Source: Aquila chrysaetos chrysaetos (Eukaryota > Chordata > Aves > Accipitriformes > Accipitridae). From it: a stretch of DNA of 64,000 nucleotides. Of the stretch, positions 45,501-56,100 are shown one piece after another (positions within the stretch are counted from its first letter, which is position 1; each line of letters starts with the position of its first letter). The stretch lies in NCBI RefSeq assembly GCF_900496995.4, contig NW_024470381.1:310001-374000 (forward strand). Direction: 5' to 3'. The notes below the pieces were generated by a model, which saw nothing but the letters and a program-made list of their open reading frames with translations, made no database searches and was not told the DNA's origin. The position numbers and the translations under genes were made by a program.

Positions 45501-48500
45501 GCTGCCCCGCGTGTTGGTGCAGAGCCCATTCTGGCAGAACCCCCCCTCCTGGCACTCATCCACATCTGGGGGGGGGGGGGGGGCAGAAAGGGGGTGTGTG
45601 TCAGACCCCCCCCTCCCCCCTTACTCCCCCCCATATCCCCCCCCAACTCACCCACACAGGATCCATTGACGCGCTGGAAGCCTTGGGGACACGGAGCATC
45701 CCGCTGGAGCAGGTCTGGGGGGGGGGATGTGTGCAGAGATGAGACCCCCCCCTCTTTTTCCGCCCTGCCCCAGCATGTCCCCTGTGTGTGTCCCCCCCAA
45801 TGTCCTTACGGGGGTGGCCGTCGCAGGGTTGGCACTCGTGGACCCCCCAGGCCACGCCGGCCCCCCGGCAGCAGATATCCTGGGTGCGGAGACCGGGGAG
45901 GGGGGAGCTGCACTGCAGGGCGGGGCGGGGGGGGGGGGCGAGAAGAGTTGGGATACAGCCCCCCCCGGACCCCCACCCATGGGTGGGTGAGGTGGGGGGG
46001 GGCCTCTTGGTGACTGCATCCCTGCACAGCACCCGTGGTCCCACCCTCTGTATCCCCCCCCATCCCAAGCACCCAGTACCCCCCCCAGCACCCCATCTCA
46101 GCACCCACGTCCCCCTCCCAGCACCCACGTCCCCTCCTGCCACATCCCAGCACCCATGTCCCTTCCCAGCACCCATGTCCCCCTTCCAGCACCCACATCC
46201 CAGCACCCATGCCCCCCCATCCCAGCACCCACATCCCATCCTGCCCCATCCCAGCACCCACGTCCCTTCCCAGCACCCTCATTCCCCTCCCAGCACCCAT
46301 GTCCCAGCACCCACATCCTCATCCCAGCACCCACATCCCAGCACCCATGTCCCCCTTCCAGCACCCACATCCCAGCACCCATGCCCCCCATCCCAGCACC
46401 CACGTCCCCATCCCAGCACCCACATCCCCCTGCTGGCACACACATCTCAGCACCCATGCCGCCCATCCCAGCACCCACATTCCCATCCCAGCACCCATGT
46501 CCCCCCATCCCAGCACCCCCATCCCAGCACCCCCATCCCCACCCCAGCACCCGTATCTCCTCCTGCCCCATCCCAGCTCCCACCTGTATCCCCGCCCCCC
46601 CCCCCCCCAGCACCCATGTGTCCCCCCCGCCCAGGGTAGGGGTCTCACCTCTCCCCCGCGCAGCTGCCGGAAGCAGTATCCGTACCCGGCACCCTCCTCA
46701 CCGGGGGGCACCCGGGGGCTGCTCTGCGCCAGGACGCGGTAGAGGGGTGCTGGGCGAGGGGCTCTGGGTACTGGAGGGGCTGTGGGTGCTGGGGGGGTCT
46801 CGTCCCCCCCCCGCACCCGTTCTACTTGATGGATGGTGACCGAGGCTTCGGGCGGGTGTTGCACGTGGATGCTCACCATGGATTGGGCACCTGAGGGGGG
46901 GTTTATGGGTGCTGGGGGGAGGTGCTATGGGTGCTGGGGGGGGGGACACACAGCACCCATTTACCCCCCTCTCCCCACGTTAGCAGTGACGTTGGGGGGG
47001 TCCTCACCATCCTCTTCCTCCCGATAGTTGGCCAAGGGTAGGGTGTAGACGGATTGGGTGAGAGCTTGGGGCCCCCCCGGATTTTGGGGGACCCCCCCGC
47101 CCCCCCAGGTGCCGTTAGCTGGGAGGTGACAGAACTTGCCGGTAAATTCGGGGGGGCACACGCAGCTATCGGGGCGAGCGCAGACCCCCCCGTTCTGGCA
47201 CAGCAGCGGGCACACAACTGCAAGGCAAGGTGGGGGGGGTTGGGGGGGGCACACGACACCCCAATATCAGGACATGATCCCCCCCTCCAAATAAATCTGG
47301 GTGATGATGCTAGCGCAGTGGTGGGTGGTCTAAAAAAAAAGGGTGGGGGGCAGCACCCGGATGCCTGGGTCCCCATTCCATTAAAATGGGGCGGGGGGGG
47401 TGATGATAATTGGGGGGGCAGTGTATGTCCCCCAGATCCATCCAGGACAACCCAAATATCCAAGGAAAGGGGACCCAGGGGTCCGGGCGAGCACCCATGG
47501 GTCCGGGTTCCAATTTTTTTTTTTCTTGGGGCCCCAGTGTTTATTTTTCCAAATTCCCGACGTTTTCCAAGCGGGATCCGCCGGGGCCGATGAGCTCATG
47601 GCGCTGCGTGGGTGGGATGGGGCCCCACCTTCCCCCCCCCTCCTCAGCACCCAGCACCCTTCCTCCCCCCCCCCCCAAGTGGGAGGGAGCGGGTGGTCAG
47701 GAAGGAATGGGAGAGGGTTTTGGGGGACACCCCCCCCAAGACACCCAGGTTGGGCTCAGCCTCGGTGCACTGGGGGGGGGTGTGTGTGTGTGCTGTGGAA
47801 CACCCCTCCCCCATGGGGATTTGGGGGGGGGGGCAGGTGCACCCTGAGCACCCACTCTCTTTATCCTGTGTGGGAGGGGGCTGTGCTGGAGCTCCGTGCA
47901 CCCCAGGGACCCCCCCAGTCTGTTGGAGTCACCCCCCCTGCACCCCAAAGACCCCCATGCACCCCCAGCGTGCTGGAGGCCCCCCCCACCCCCCAAACCC
48001 CCCCGGTCTACCAGGACCCCCCCCCCTTCATGGGGTGCCAGAATCCTGTGCACCCCAACCCACCCCCCTGTCTCCTGAAGACCCCCATGGGGTGCTGGAG
48101 CCCCCCCCCCCGGTCCCCCAGGGTCCCAGAGCCCCCCCCGCACTCCAACACCCCCCCAGTCCACCAGAACACCCCCCTCAGTGTACCGGACAGTGTGTCC
48201 CCCCCGGGATACCGCCCGCCCCGGGTTACCGGACAGCCCCCCCCCCCAGGGTCCCGATCCCCATCTTGCTCCACCGGCCCCCTCCCCGAGTTACCGGACA
48301 CCCCCTCCCCAGGGTCCCAGCCCTCCCCACGGTTTACCGGACCCCCACCCAGCGTCCCGACCCCCCCCCCCGCTTTACTAGACACCCCCTCCCAGTGTCC
48401 CAACCCCCTCCGGTTTACCGGACCCCCTCCCGTTTACCAACTCCCCCCCCCCCCCCGGGATTACCGGACCCTCTCCGGTTTACCGGACACCGCCTCCCCA

Positions 48501-48916
48501 GGGTCCCGAGCCCCCCTCCGGGTTACCGGACCCCCCCCCCCCGCGGTTTACCAGACACCCCCGTCCCAGAGTCCCGACCGCCCCGGGGTTTACCGGACCC
48601 CCTCCCATTTACCGACTCCCCCCCGCCCCGGGACTACCGGACCCCCCCCCCCTCCCCCGGTTTACCGGACCACCCCCCCGCCCCCCCCGGCACTGACCGA
48701 GACGGAAGCCGCTCCCCCCGGGGGGACGACCGCTTTCCAAGGCGGTGACGTTCCCCCCGCGTTGACAAAAATGAACGCAACGACCCCCGGCGCAACGGAA
48801 CCGGCAGCGAGGGGGGGTGAAGAACAAGCGGAGCCGGGCGGGGCCGGGGCCGGTCCCGGTCACCGGCAGCGCCAGGGAGGCGGCGGCGGCGGCGGCCAGG
48901 AGCAGCGCGGGGCCAT
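33533..48916 (-). CDS. LTBP4: Latent TGF-beta-binding protein 4, long form
   Basis: A secreted matrix protein of elastic fibres that binds fibulin-5 and, through an 8-cysteine (TB) domain, the TGF-beta1 propeptide. Twenty-six coding exons were read; summed length is about 1,426 residues (human about 1,590). Domain order: signal peptide, a conserved N-terminal cysteine segment ([15 protein letters not shown]), EGF, TB1, EGF, TB2, Pro-rich hinge, one EGF lacking the DxDEC calcium motif, ten calcium-binding EGFs, TB3, two EGFs, TB4, a Tyr/Pro-rich segment, two final EGFs. About 17 EGF modules are present, slightly fewer than I recall for human. All exon phases join. The first exon matches the long mammalian isoform; the alternative short-isoform exon was not seen. 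The first and last exons each need a one-base change in a C/G run. Nearly every intron is a tandem array. Exon lists are given in the three block entries. Confidence 0.96.
33690..34385. repeat. LTBP4: LTBP4 intron array, GGGTCTGGGTGCTGGGGAGG
   Basis: About 30 copies of a unit near 22 bases (GGAGGGGGTCTGGGTGCC), G-rich on the plus strand, filling the intron between the last two exons. Confidence 0.9.
35090..35535. repeat. LTBP4: LTBP4 intron array, about 54-base unit
   Basis: Three nearly perfect copies at 35360-35520 (ATTATGGGGGTGCAGGGGG ... TTGCCTGGGGGGTGCAAAG, starts at 35375, 35430, 35484), preceded by looser relatives. Lies between the TB4 exons. Confidence 0.9.
36118..36955. repeat. LTBP4: LTBP4 intron array, GGGATTGGGGTGCAGGCA
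   Basis: About 840 bases of 18-22-base units (GGGATTGGGGTGCAGGCA, GTAGTCAAGGGTCAGGGTGC). A related array in the opposite orientation lies at 37300-37555. Confidence 0.93.
37300..37555. repeat. LTBP4: LTBP4 intron array, CACCCCAATCCCTGCCCA
   Basis: About 12 units of roughly 20 bases (CCTGCCCATACACCCCA, CACGCACCCCAATCCCTGCC). The core CCCCAATCCCTGC is the reverse complement of the core of the 36118-36955 array. Confidence 0.9.
38815..39445. repeat. LTBP4: LTBP4 intron array, CCATCCCAGTCCCCATGT
   Basis: About 630 bases of an 18-base unit (GTCCATCCCAGTCCCCAT/CG), between the two near-identical EGF exons. Confidence 0.93.
39845..40500. repeat. LTBP4: LTBP4 intron array, ATGGGGACTGGGATGGGC
   Basis: About 650 bases of an 18-base unit (GGGACTGGGATGGGTATG). 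It is the reverse complement of the 38815-39445 array, the two flanking exons 39468-39599 and 39685-39807. Confidence 0.93.
41085..41825. repeat. LTBP4: LTBP4 intron array, CCATGGCATGGTGACC
   Basis: About 45 copies of a 16-17-base unit (CATGGTGACCCCATGGCA) with modest variation. Confidence 0.9.
42205..43310. repeat. LTBP4: LTBP4 intron array, GAGATGGGTGGGTGCATG
   Basis: 1.1 kb of 16-20-base units (GGAGAGATGGGTGGGTGC). At 42355-42500 a 32-base higher-order unit (GATGGGAGTTTGGAGAGG ... GCACAAAGA) repeats four to five times almost without change. Confidence 0.92.
43555..44155. repeat. LTBP4: Alternating purine-pyrimidine array, LTBP4 intron 8
   Basis: Six hundred bases of GTGCAACC, GTGCACACGTGCAA and CATGCATGCAC phrases, a degenerate 13-14-base unit. 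Long stretches alternate purine and pyrimidine, a pattern able to adopt Z-DNA. Confidence 0.88.
45025..45435. repeat. LTBP4: LTBP4 intron hexamer repeat ATCCCA
   Basis: Degenerate CCCATCCCAATCCCATTCCC repeat filling the intron between TB2 and the preceding EGF exon. Confidence 0.9.
46020..46640. repeat. LTBP4: LTBP4 intron array, CATCCCAGCACCCATGTCCC
   Basis: About 620 bases of a 17-20-base unit, inside the intron that interrupts TB1. Confidence 0.9.
47885..48690. repeat. LTBP4: LTBP4 intron 1 array, GGTTTACCGGACCCCC
   Basis: C-rich phrases give way at about 48185 to units of GTTTACCGGACCCCCTCCC, continuing to within a few bases of the exon 1 donor at 48697. Confidence 0.85.
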
Positions 48917-49080
48917 CACCGTCGCCTCGAGCCCCCGGGGCGGAGGAGGCGGGGAAATGGGGGGGGGGGGGGAGGCTCCGGGGTGGGGCTGAGCAGCCCC
49001 CCCCCCCCCCGCATGTGTGTATGGACAGACCACGGCCAGCCCCCGCCCGGGGCCGCGCGGGGGGGGAACGGACTTTGGGG
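48917..49080 (-). promoter_or_regulatory. LTBP4: Probable LTBP4 promoter
   Basis: CpG-rich sequence upstream of the long-form ATG with GGGGCGGAGG (a GC-box) near 48938-48947. No TATA box. Assignment rests on position. Confidence 0.4.
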
Positions 49081-49084
49081 GGGA

Positions 49085-49965
49085 TGCTGGGGGGGGGTGG
49101 GGGGGCGGGGGACACCGAGGAGGGACAGGGGATGTTTGGGGGGGGGGGGGGGACAGGGGACAATGGGGGGACCGGACATTTGGGTGGGACAGGGGACTTT
49201 GGGGGGATGTTGGAGGGGGGGCAGGGGACACCGAGGAGGGACAGGGGATGTTTGGGGGGGGGGGGGGACAGGGGACAATGGGGGGACCGGACATTTGGGT
49301 GGGACAGGGGACTTTGGGGGGATGTTGGGGGGGGCAGGTGACTTTGGGGGGACGGGGGACACTGAGGGAGGCAGGGGACTTTGGGGAGGGATACTGGGGG
49401 GGACAGGGGACATTTGAGGGGGTTGGGGGGCGACAGGAGACTTTGGGGGGATGTTGCTGGGGGGCATAGGACACCGAGGAGGGACGGGGATATTTGGGGG
49501 GGGACAGGGGACAATGGGGGGACCAGACATTTGGGTGGGACAGGGGACTTTGGGGGGATGTTGGGGAGTGGGGCAGGTGACTTTGGGGGGGTGTTGTGGG
49601 GGGCAGGGGACACTGGGGGGGACCGGGGACACTGAGGGAGGCAGGAGACTTTGGGGGGGATACTGGGAGGGACAGGGGACATTTGGGGGGATATGGGGGG
49701 GAACGGGACACTGAGGGGGACACGGGACATTTGAGGGGGTTGGGGGGCAACAGGAGACTTTGGGGGTATGTTGGTGGGGGGCAGGGGACACTGAGGGGGG
49801 GCAGGTGACTTTGGGGGGGTATACTGGAGGGGATATTGGGGGGGACAGGGAACACTGGAGGGGACGGGGAACACTGTGGGAAGCAGGGGACTTTGGGGGG
49901 GACAGGGGACATTGAGTGGGGGGACAGGGGACACTACGGGGGGGGGGGGGGTAGAGCTCGCTGGG
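49085..49965. repeat. G-rich minisatellite upstream of LTBP4
   Basis: About 880 bases of GGGACAGGGGACTTTGGGGG, GACATTTGGGTGGGACAGG and GATGTTGGGGGGG, with larger blocks of about 130 bases repeated (compare 49104-49215 with 49215-49325). Runs of three or more G recur at short intervals. Confidence 0.92.
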
Positions 49966-50640
49966 GACCTGGGACACCGGGATGGGGACAAGTGACACTT
50001 GGACCGGGAGAAGGGACAGCGGGATGGGGACAGGGGACACTGGGGGGGGGGCTGGACACAGCACGGGGGGGACACGGGACACATCCCAGACACGGACATC
50101 CCTGAGGGACCTCACTGCGGGGCGGAGGGGGGGGGGACACACGACACAAGTGTGTGTGTCCCCAGAGCCCACCGGGGTCCCCAGGACCCCACCACGGGGC
50201 GGGGGGTACACGACAGCGAGGCCCCATCGCCCCCCCCCCCCCCCCCGCTGACATCACCCAGGCTCCTGGGTCCTCTCTCGGGGGGGGGGGGGGGGTGAGG
50301 AGGGGGGGTTGGAAGGGGGTCCCGTCTGTAGACACCCCCCCCCGCCCTGTCTGCACCCTGACGCCCATTTTGGGCAGCAGCCACGAGCCCACGGTGATGG
50401 GCACCGAGCCACCCACACTGCCCCCCCCCCCCCCCCCGCCAGGACAGAAAGCAGGGGGGGCCCCAGGCTGCCCAGCACCCCCCGCCCCCCCAAGGGGCCC
50501 CCCGCTGTGTCGTCATTCCCCCCCCCCCCCAACCCGGGGGGGGTGACGTCACCCGGAAACATTGTCCTCATCCTCCAGCTGGAGGCACCGGCTGCGCCCC
50601 CCACCACAATTTCGGGGGTCCCCCCCCCACATCACTGACC
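49966..50640. other. No gene recognised
   Basis: GC-rich intergenic sequence with poly-G and poly-C tracts (50229-50248, 50279-50294, 50420-50438, 50516-50530). Open frames on both strands are proline- or glycine-rich and unsupported. Confidence 0.5.
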
Positions 50641-51720
50641 CCCTTCATGGGGTGGGGTGGGGTCCACAGGCTGAGGGCCCCCTCCCAGTATAGGGGTGCA
50701 ATGGGGGAGGGGTCCTTCCTTACTGGGGGGCAGTCCATAGGGGTTTTGGGGTGCTGGGTCTTTGGACGGGGGTCAGGCGGTTAGGGGGGACCCTACATAC
50801 AGTCATACGCGGGGGGCAGGCCCCCATGTTCTATAACTCCCCCTACCCTAGGAAAGACCCCCACCCCAGAGGAGACCCCATATCCCCTATACGGGAACCC
50901 CCTAGAGATGCCCACACCCCATAGGGGACCCCCTATACCCAATAGGGACCCCCCTAGAGAACCCCCATATCCTGTACCCCTACACCCTTTAGGGGACCCC
51001 CTATACCCAATAGGGACCCCCCTAGAGAACCCCCATATCCTGTACCCCTACACCCTATAGGGGACCCCCTATACCCAATAGGGACCCCCCTAGAGAACCC
51101 CCATATCCTGTACCCCTACACCCTATAGGGGACCCCCTATACCCAATAGGGACCCCCCTAGAGAACCCCCATATCCTGTACCCCTACACCCTATAGGAGA
51201 ACCCATGTTCCATAGGGGAACCCCTACTCCCATAGGGAACCCCATAGAGAACCCCCCCACCCCATAGGGGACCCCATATCCCATAGGGGACCCCTTATAC
51301 CCTAGAAGAAGCCCCAAAGAGAATACCCACACCCTACAGGGGACCCCCTGTACCCCACAGGGGACCCCATAGAGACCCCCCACACCCCATAGGGGAGCCT
51401 GTATTCTATAGGGGACCCCCTATACCCCACAGGGGAACCCCATATGCCACAGAGGACCCCACAGAGAACCCCCACAGCCCATAGGAGACCCCATATCCCA
51501 CAGGGCAACCTCCAAACCCCATAGGGGATCCCATATCCCATACCCCTACACCTGATAGGAGACCCCCCCACCCCATAGGGGACCCCATATCCCATAGGGG
51601 ATGCCCTATACCCTACAGGAAGCCCCAAAGAGAATACCCACACCCTAGAGGGGACACCTGTACCCTATAGGGGACCCCACAGAGAACCCCCACAGCCCAT
51701 AGGGCCCCCCTTCACCCCCA
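50640..51720. repeat. Minisatellite with perfect 68-base core
   Basis: ACCCCATAGGGGACCCCCTATA phrases throughout. At 50933-51204 a 68-base unit (starts at 50933, 51001, 51069, 51137; TATACCCAATAGGGACCCCC ... TATCCTGTACCCC) is repeated almost identically, so expansion is recent there; the flanks are older and divergent. Confidence 0.93.
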
Positions 51721-52065
51721 TAGCCCCCCCTCTCCCATAGACCTCCCCCATCCCCTCTAGCCCCCCAACTCCACAGCCTCCCCCCAGCCCCCCAACCTTA
51801 TAGCCCCCTATAGCCCCCCAATACTTTTCTGGCACCAGCAGCCAAGGGGGGCCCAAGCTTCAGCCAGGGGCTGGAGGGGGTTGTGCTGTATTTGGGGGGC
51901 CATACCCCCCCAAAATCTGGGGACCCCCAGATACCAGGGACCCCCCCCCCCCCAAATACCCCTGCCCTGGCTGCAGCTGCAAGAGGGGAAACTGAGGCAC
52001 GGGGCAGGGGACCCCCTCCCAAAATTTTTCTAGCAGCGGCATTTTTCTAGCAGCGGCTGCCAGGA
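51721..52065. other. No gene recognised
   Basis: C-rich intergenic spacer; contains a direct repeat of TTTTTCTAGCAGCGGC at about 52025-52056. No coding signal. Confidence 0.5.
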
Positions 52066-52069
52066 ATAT

Positions 52070-52640
52070 ACACGTGAGGCTCTGCACACACATGTCAGGG
52101 CATGAACATACATGTGAGGCTGTATGCACACGTCAGGCTCTGTGCACACGTGTCAGGCTGCAAACACACGTGAGGCTCTGCACATGTGTGTGAGGCTGTG
52201 TGCAAGTGTGTGAGGCTGCATGCACATGCATGAGGCTGCGTGCATGCATGTGACGTGGCATACACACGTGAAAGCATGTGCACGTGTGTGAGGCTGTGTG
52301 TGCACGTGAGGCTACGTGCACGCGTGTGAAACTACATGCAAGTGTGTAGAGCTGCACGCACGTGTGCAAGGCTGCGTGCATGTGTCTGATGCCATGTGCA
52401 AATAGATATTGCTGTGTGCACATGTGTGAAGGTCCACACACATGTGAGGCCATATGCACGTGTGCACATGAAGCCGTGTACACGTGTGCATGCGTCTGAG
52501 GCTCCGTGCACGCCCCACGCACACGTGATGCTGCGTGCCCACAGCCGACGCTGTGTGTCTGTGCCGTGCACGCGTGTGTGCCAGCCATGCCCCGCCCTGT
52601 GTGTGCACATGCGTGTGCGTGTCCCCGTACCTGGTGGGGC
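52070..52640. repeat. Alternating GTGTGAGGCTGTGTGCACAC array
   Basis: A degenerate 22-27-base unit of the type CACGTGTGTGAGGCTGTGTG, over 570 bases, strongly alternating purine-pyrimidine. It resembles the LTBP4 intron array at 43555-44155 in style but not in unit. Confidence 0.88.
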
Positions 52641-53105
52641 CCCCCTTTCCCCCCCACCCACTCGGGGGCACGGGGAGCTGGGGGGGGGGCGAGGGGGAGG
52701 GTGAGCTGTAGGGCTGGGCTATGGAGGGGGGCTGAGCTATAGGGGGTCATGGCGGGCTGAGGTATGGGAGGGGAGAGCTATAGGGGGCACAGAAGGGCTT
52801 GAGCAATGGGGGACCACCTATAGGGGCTCTGGGGGGGGTCAGCGCTATAGGAGGCAAAAGGGGGCCACCCCCCCCACCCCAAGACACCGCTGGGGGGGGG
52901 TAGGACCCCCCCAAAAAACCACAGGGCACAAAGCAGAGGTGAAAAGGGGTGTATGGAGGGGGAACCCCGAAAACTGCAGCGCTTTGGCATGGTGGGGGGG
53001 GCCTTCCTCTGTGCCCCCCCCTCCCCAAAATCTGAGGGGGGGACACAGACAACAGCAGTGCCCCCCCAAAGTGAAGGCACATGGCGGGGGGGGGTCCTGC
53101 CCCCC
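52641..53105 (-). other. SHKBP1: SHKBP1 3' flank / untranslated region
   Basis: Follows the SHKBP1 stop on the minus strand. G-rich, with GAGCTATAGGGG phrases at 52700-52850. No AATAAA was found on the minus strand, so the transcript end is not defined. Confidence 0.5.
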
Positions 53106-56100
53106 TCAAAACGACGTCTCGTTGAGCCGAGATTTGGGGGTCGCCAACGGGACGATGGGGAGAGCGTCAGCGGTTGCAGGGGGGGCAGGGACAGGCCCGG
53201 GGGGAGGGGGCACAGTCCTGGGAGCCGTAGGCGGGGGTCCGGAATTGGGGGGTCGACGTGGAGGTGGGGGGCGGAGGGTTTTGCTTTTCCCCCCAAAACG
53301 GGGGGGGTCGGGGTTCTCGGGGGGGCCGAGGCGTTGGGCCAGTTCCTGGCAGCGCTCCACAAAACTGCCCCCGCCTCGGGGACCCCCGGAAAAGGGAGGG
53401 GCCCCCCTCTGCCCCCCGATAACGGGGTTGGGGGGGGACACCCAGGGGTTCCCCGCGGTGTTTCGGCAGTGGGGGGGAAGGGGTCGGCGTATCCACCTGG
53501 CTGGGCCCTGGCGACCGAAGGCTGCAAAGAAAAAATGGGGGAGGAATACAGTGGGGAACCCCCAAAAACCTAAACCTGGGGGGAGGGGGGGGAAGGGGAG
53601 ATGGGGGGGAGGCTGTGGCACTCCCCTACCTGGTGTTGGGGGTCCGAGGGGGTCCGGGGGGTCCAGTTAATGCCAAATCACATTGATCCAGTTGCCGTAA
53701 CAGCTCCTCTTCGGTCAAACCGCCGGCTTCTGTGGAGTGAAGGGTGAGGATCAGGCTTTTTGGGGGGCAGGGGGGGCACGCCAAAATTCCACCACCCCCC
53801 CCCCGGCTCCAGCACTTACCTGGGGGCTTCCCCAACATCTCCATGGCGGTGGTGAGGTCCCACATCTGGACGCTGCCGTTGGCGTGGCCAGTGAAGAGGT
53901 AACGGCGCGGGCGGGAACCGATCCGGCTGGAGCCTTCGCACTCGTGGACGGTGAAGGCAGTGATGGCTGCGGCGTCGACCGAACGCACCTCGCAGATCCT
54001 GGGGGGCGGGGGATGACAGTCCGTGACCCCCCCTCAGCACCCCAATTTTTCCTTCACCAGTGGCAAAACCGTCAGCGCTCACCTTTTACCGGTGGAGGAA
54101 AGCCGGACGAAGACCTGGCACGCATCCGGCACCACTCTTTGGATGAAGACCTGCTGCTCGTCCCGTTCGCCGAAAGGTCCTGCCGGTAAAAACCCGTGGC
54201 TCGGGTGCCCATCCTGTGCCATTGTCCCACCTCACCGCCAAACCCTGCGCTCTTTTACCAATATCGGTGCCGGTGCCGCAGCTGGCAGGACTGTCAAGAT
54301 CATCCAAGGAGAGGATTTTGAAGGAAGCCAACGGCGTCGAGCCAGGTTGGGTAGAAATCATCCCACGGAAACGAGTCACTGTCCAGGTCCGGACGTGGTT
54401 GTTGTCGGCACAAACTGGGAAAATGGAGGGTGGATGAGCGGCAAACACCAGTGATTTCCTCACCCGGCAGTGCTTTCCTCGCCCAGCGCTCACCAGAGAT
54501 GAGGTGTTTCTCTGAAAGCATGATTTTGGTGACGGGGCTGCGGTGTACGGTGAAGGTTTGGAAGAGTTGAGGACCGGAGCCCACCGTTTCAGGGTGCTGC
54601 ACGATGACCCGTACTACACCAGAGCTGGTGCCGTAGGCGATCTCGATCCAGTTCCCGCTGTCACCTACGGACACGACCCCTCCTCAAAATGATCCCAAAG
54701 CCCTCCCAGTTCATCCCAGTAGCAAACCAGTGCGGTGAGGAGCCCCCCCCCAGGGTGGGCAGCGGGAGCTCTTACTGGTCTTGGGGGTGAGGTAGACGCT
54801 GAGGGCGGTGACAGCATCTTCGGTGGGGTCACGGTAAAGCTCCGTCACCAGCAGATCGTTGTCCTTCATGCGCAGGGGGAACTTCTGAACGTCTGGGGGC
54901 GGAGGGGACACACAGAGGGACGGTGATGGCGGCGGCATCGCCACCAGCCGGGGCGGTTAGAGCTGTGTCATCGGCACTCACCCACGTAGTAGATGGAGCC
55001 GTTGTTGCAACCGAGGAGGAGGAAGGTGCCGGCAGCGTCGTAGCTGTTGATGGGGACGACGTCCTGGATCTGCGGGAGGGATGGGAAGGGAGTTTTGGGG
55101 ACAATCTGGGGACAAACCAGTGGTGGTGGTACCCGTGCTCACCTGCCAGTGCTTGGTGACGGCGTTCCAGACGCCGATTTTGCCGGTGTGGCTAGTGGCG
55201 ATGAGTTGGTTCCCCACGAAGAAGAGGGCTTCCACCGGCACTCCCAGGTGGAAGACGCCTGGGTGAGGAGAAGACATCCAGAAAGAAGCCAAGGAGACCA
55301 GATCCTGCTAAAATCCTCCAGGATCGAGTCGGTGGAAGGGTCAGGGATGGTTTCTCACCGATCTCGCTGCCATTGCCATCGGCTTGCAGGGCCCAGAGGA
55401 TGATCTCGCTGCAAGACGCCACCGCCACCATCTTGTCATGGTCACCCAAAGCTCCGCCGAGCACCTTGGCGTTGAGGGCCACCCGCTCGATCACCCAGTC
55501 CAAGCGGGGACTGGAGAAGACTTGCTGCCACCCCGACGTCTCCTTCATCCTGGGGACAAACAGGAGAAGATGGCAGGGCACAGGGCAGGGCTTGAGGACA
55601 CCGCCGGCACAAGATGGGGGTCCCTGGTCCCCCCACCAGTTTACCTATAGCAGACAAGGAACTGGGCGTAAGCCACCGCGATCCAGTTGTGATGCCCGCA
55701 GACGATCCGTACCGCTCCCGGTTCGCTCGCTAAGGGGAAAAAAACAGGCGGTAAAGCTTGTGCCGCGATGGTTTAGAACCGGAGAAACTACCCAGTTGTA
55801 CCGTCCTTACCGGCGGCGAGGGTTCGGTCTTCCAACAAGCGCCCCAATAAACCAGCGTTACCCAAATTGGGGGGCATGGTGTTACTGCGTCGCACCGGGG
55901 CTCTGTCGGTCGTCGCCGGTAAACGGGCGGCAATCTGTGGCCCCGCCACACTGTGCCGGTTACGGCGTTTGGCTGGTAAGACTGTTGGGGGAGGTCAGGA
56001 GGAGAAATCGGGGGGGGGGGGGGGGGGGTTAAGGGGTGATTGCTCCCTACATGGTGTTGGGGGGGGTTGGATTTACCTGGGGGGGGCAGATATCCGTTGA

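Larger units (their letters stand above)
44211..48916 (-). other. LTBP4: LTBP4 N-terminal block: exons 1-8
   Basis: Exons: 48698-48916 (signal peptide and N-terminal segment; ATG at 48914-48916), 47008-47217 ([20 protein letters not shown]... and the stretch ending [16 protein letters not shown]), 46649-46890 ([20 protein letters not shown], then [11 protein letters not shown] starting TB1), 45810-45912 (rest of TB1, [20 protein letters not shown]), 45652-45714 ([12 protein letters not shown]), 45443-45565 ([19 protein letters not shown]), 44805-44969 (TB2, [17 protein letters not shown]), 44211-44624 ([20 protein letters not shown] plus a long Pro-rich hinge). Several of these stretches are nearly identical to human LTBP4. 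Confidence 0.94.

Noticed and set aside
49017-50099. Long proline-rich frames on the minus strand upstream of LTBP4
   Set aside because: They are translations of the G-rich minisatellite and continue into LTBP4 exon 1 only by chance.
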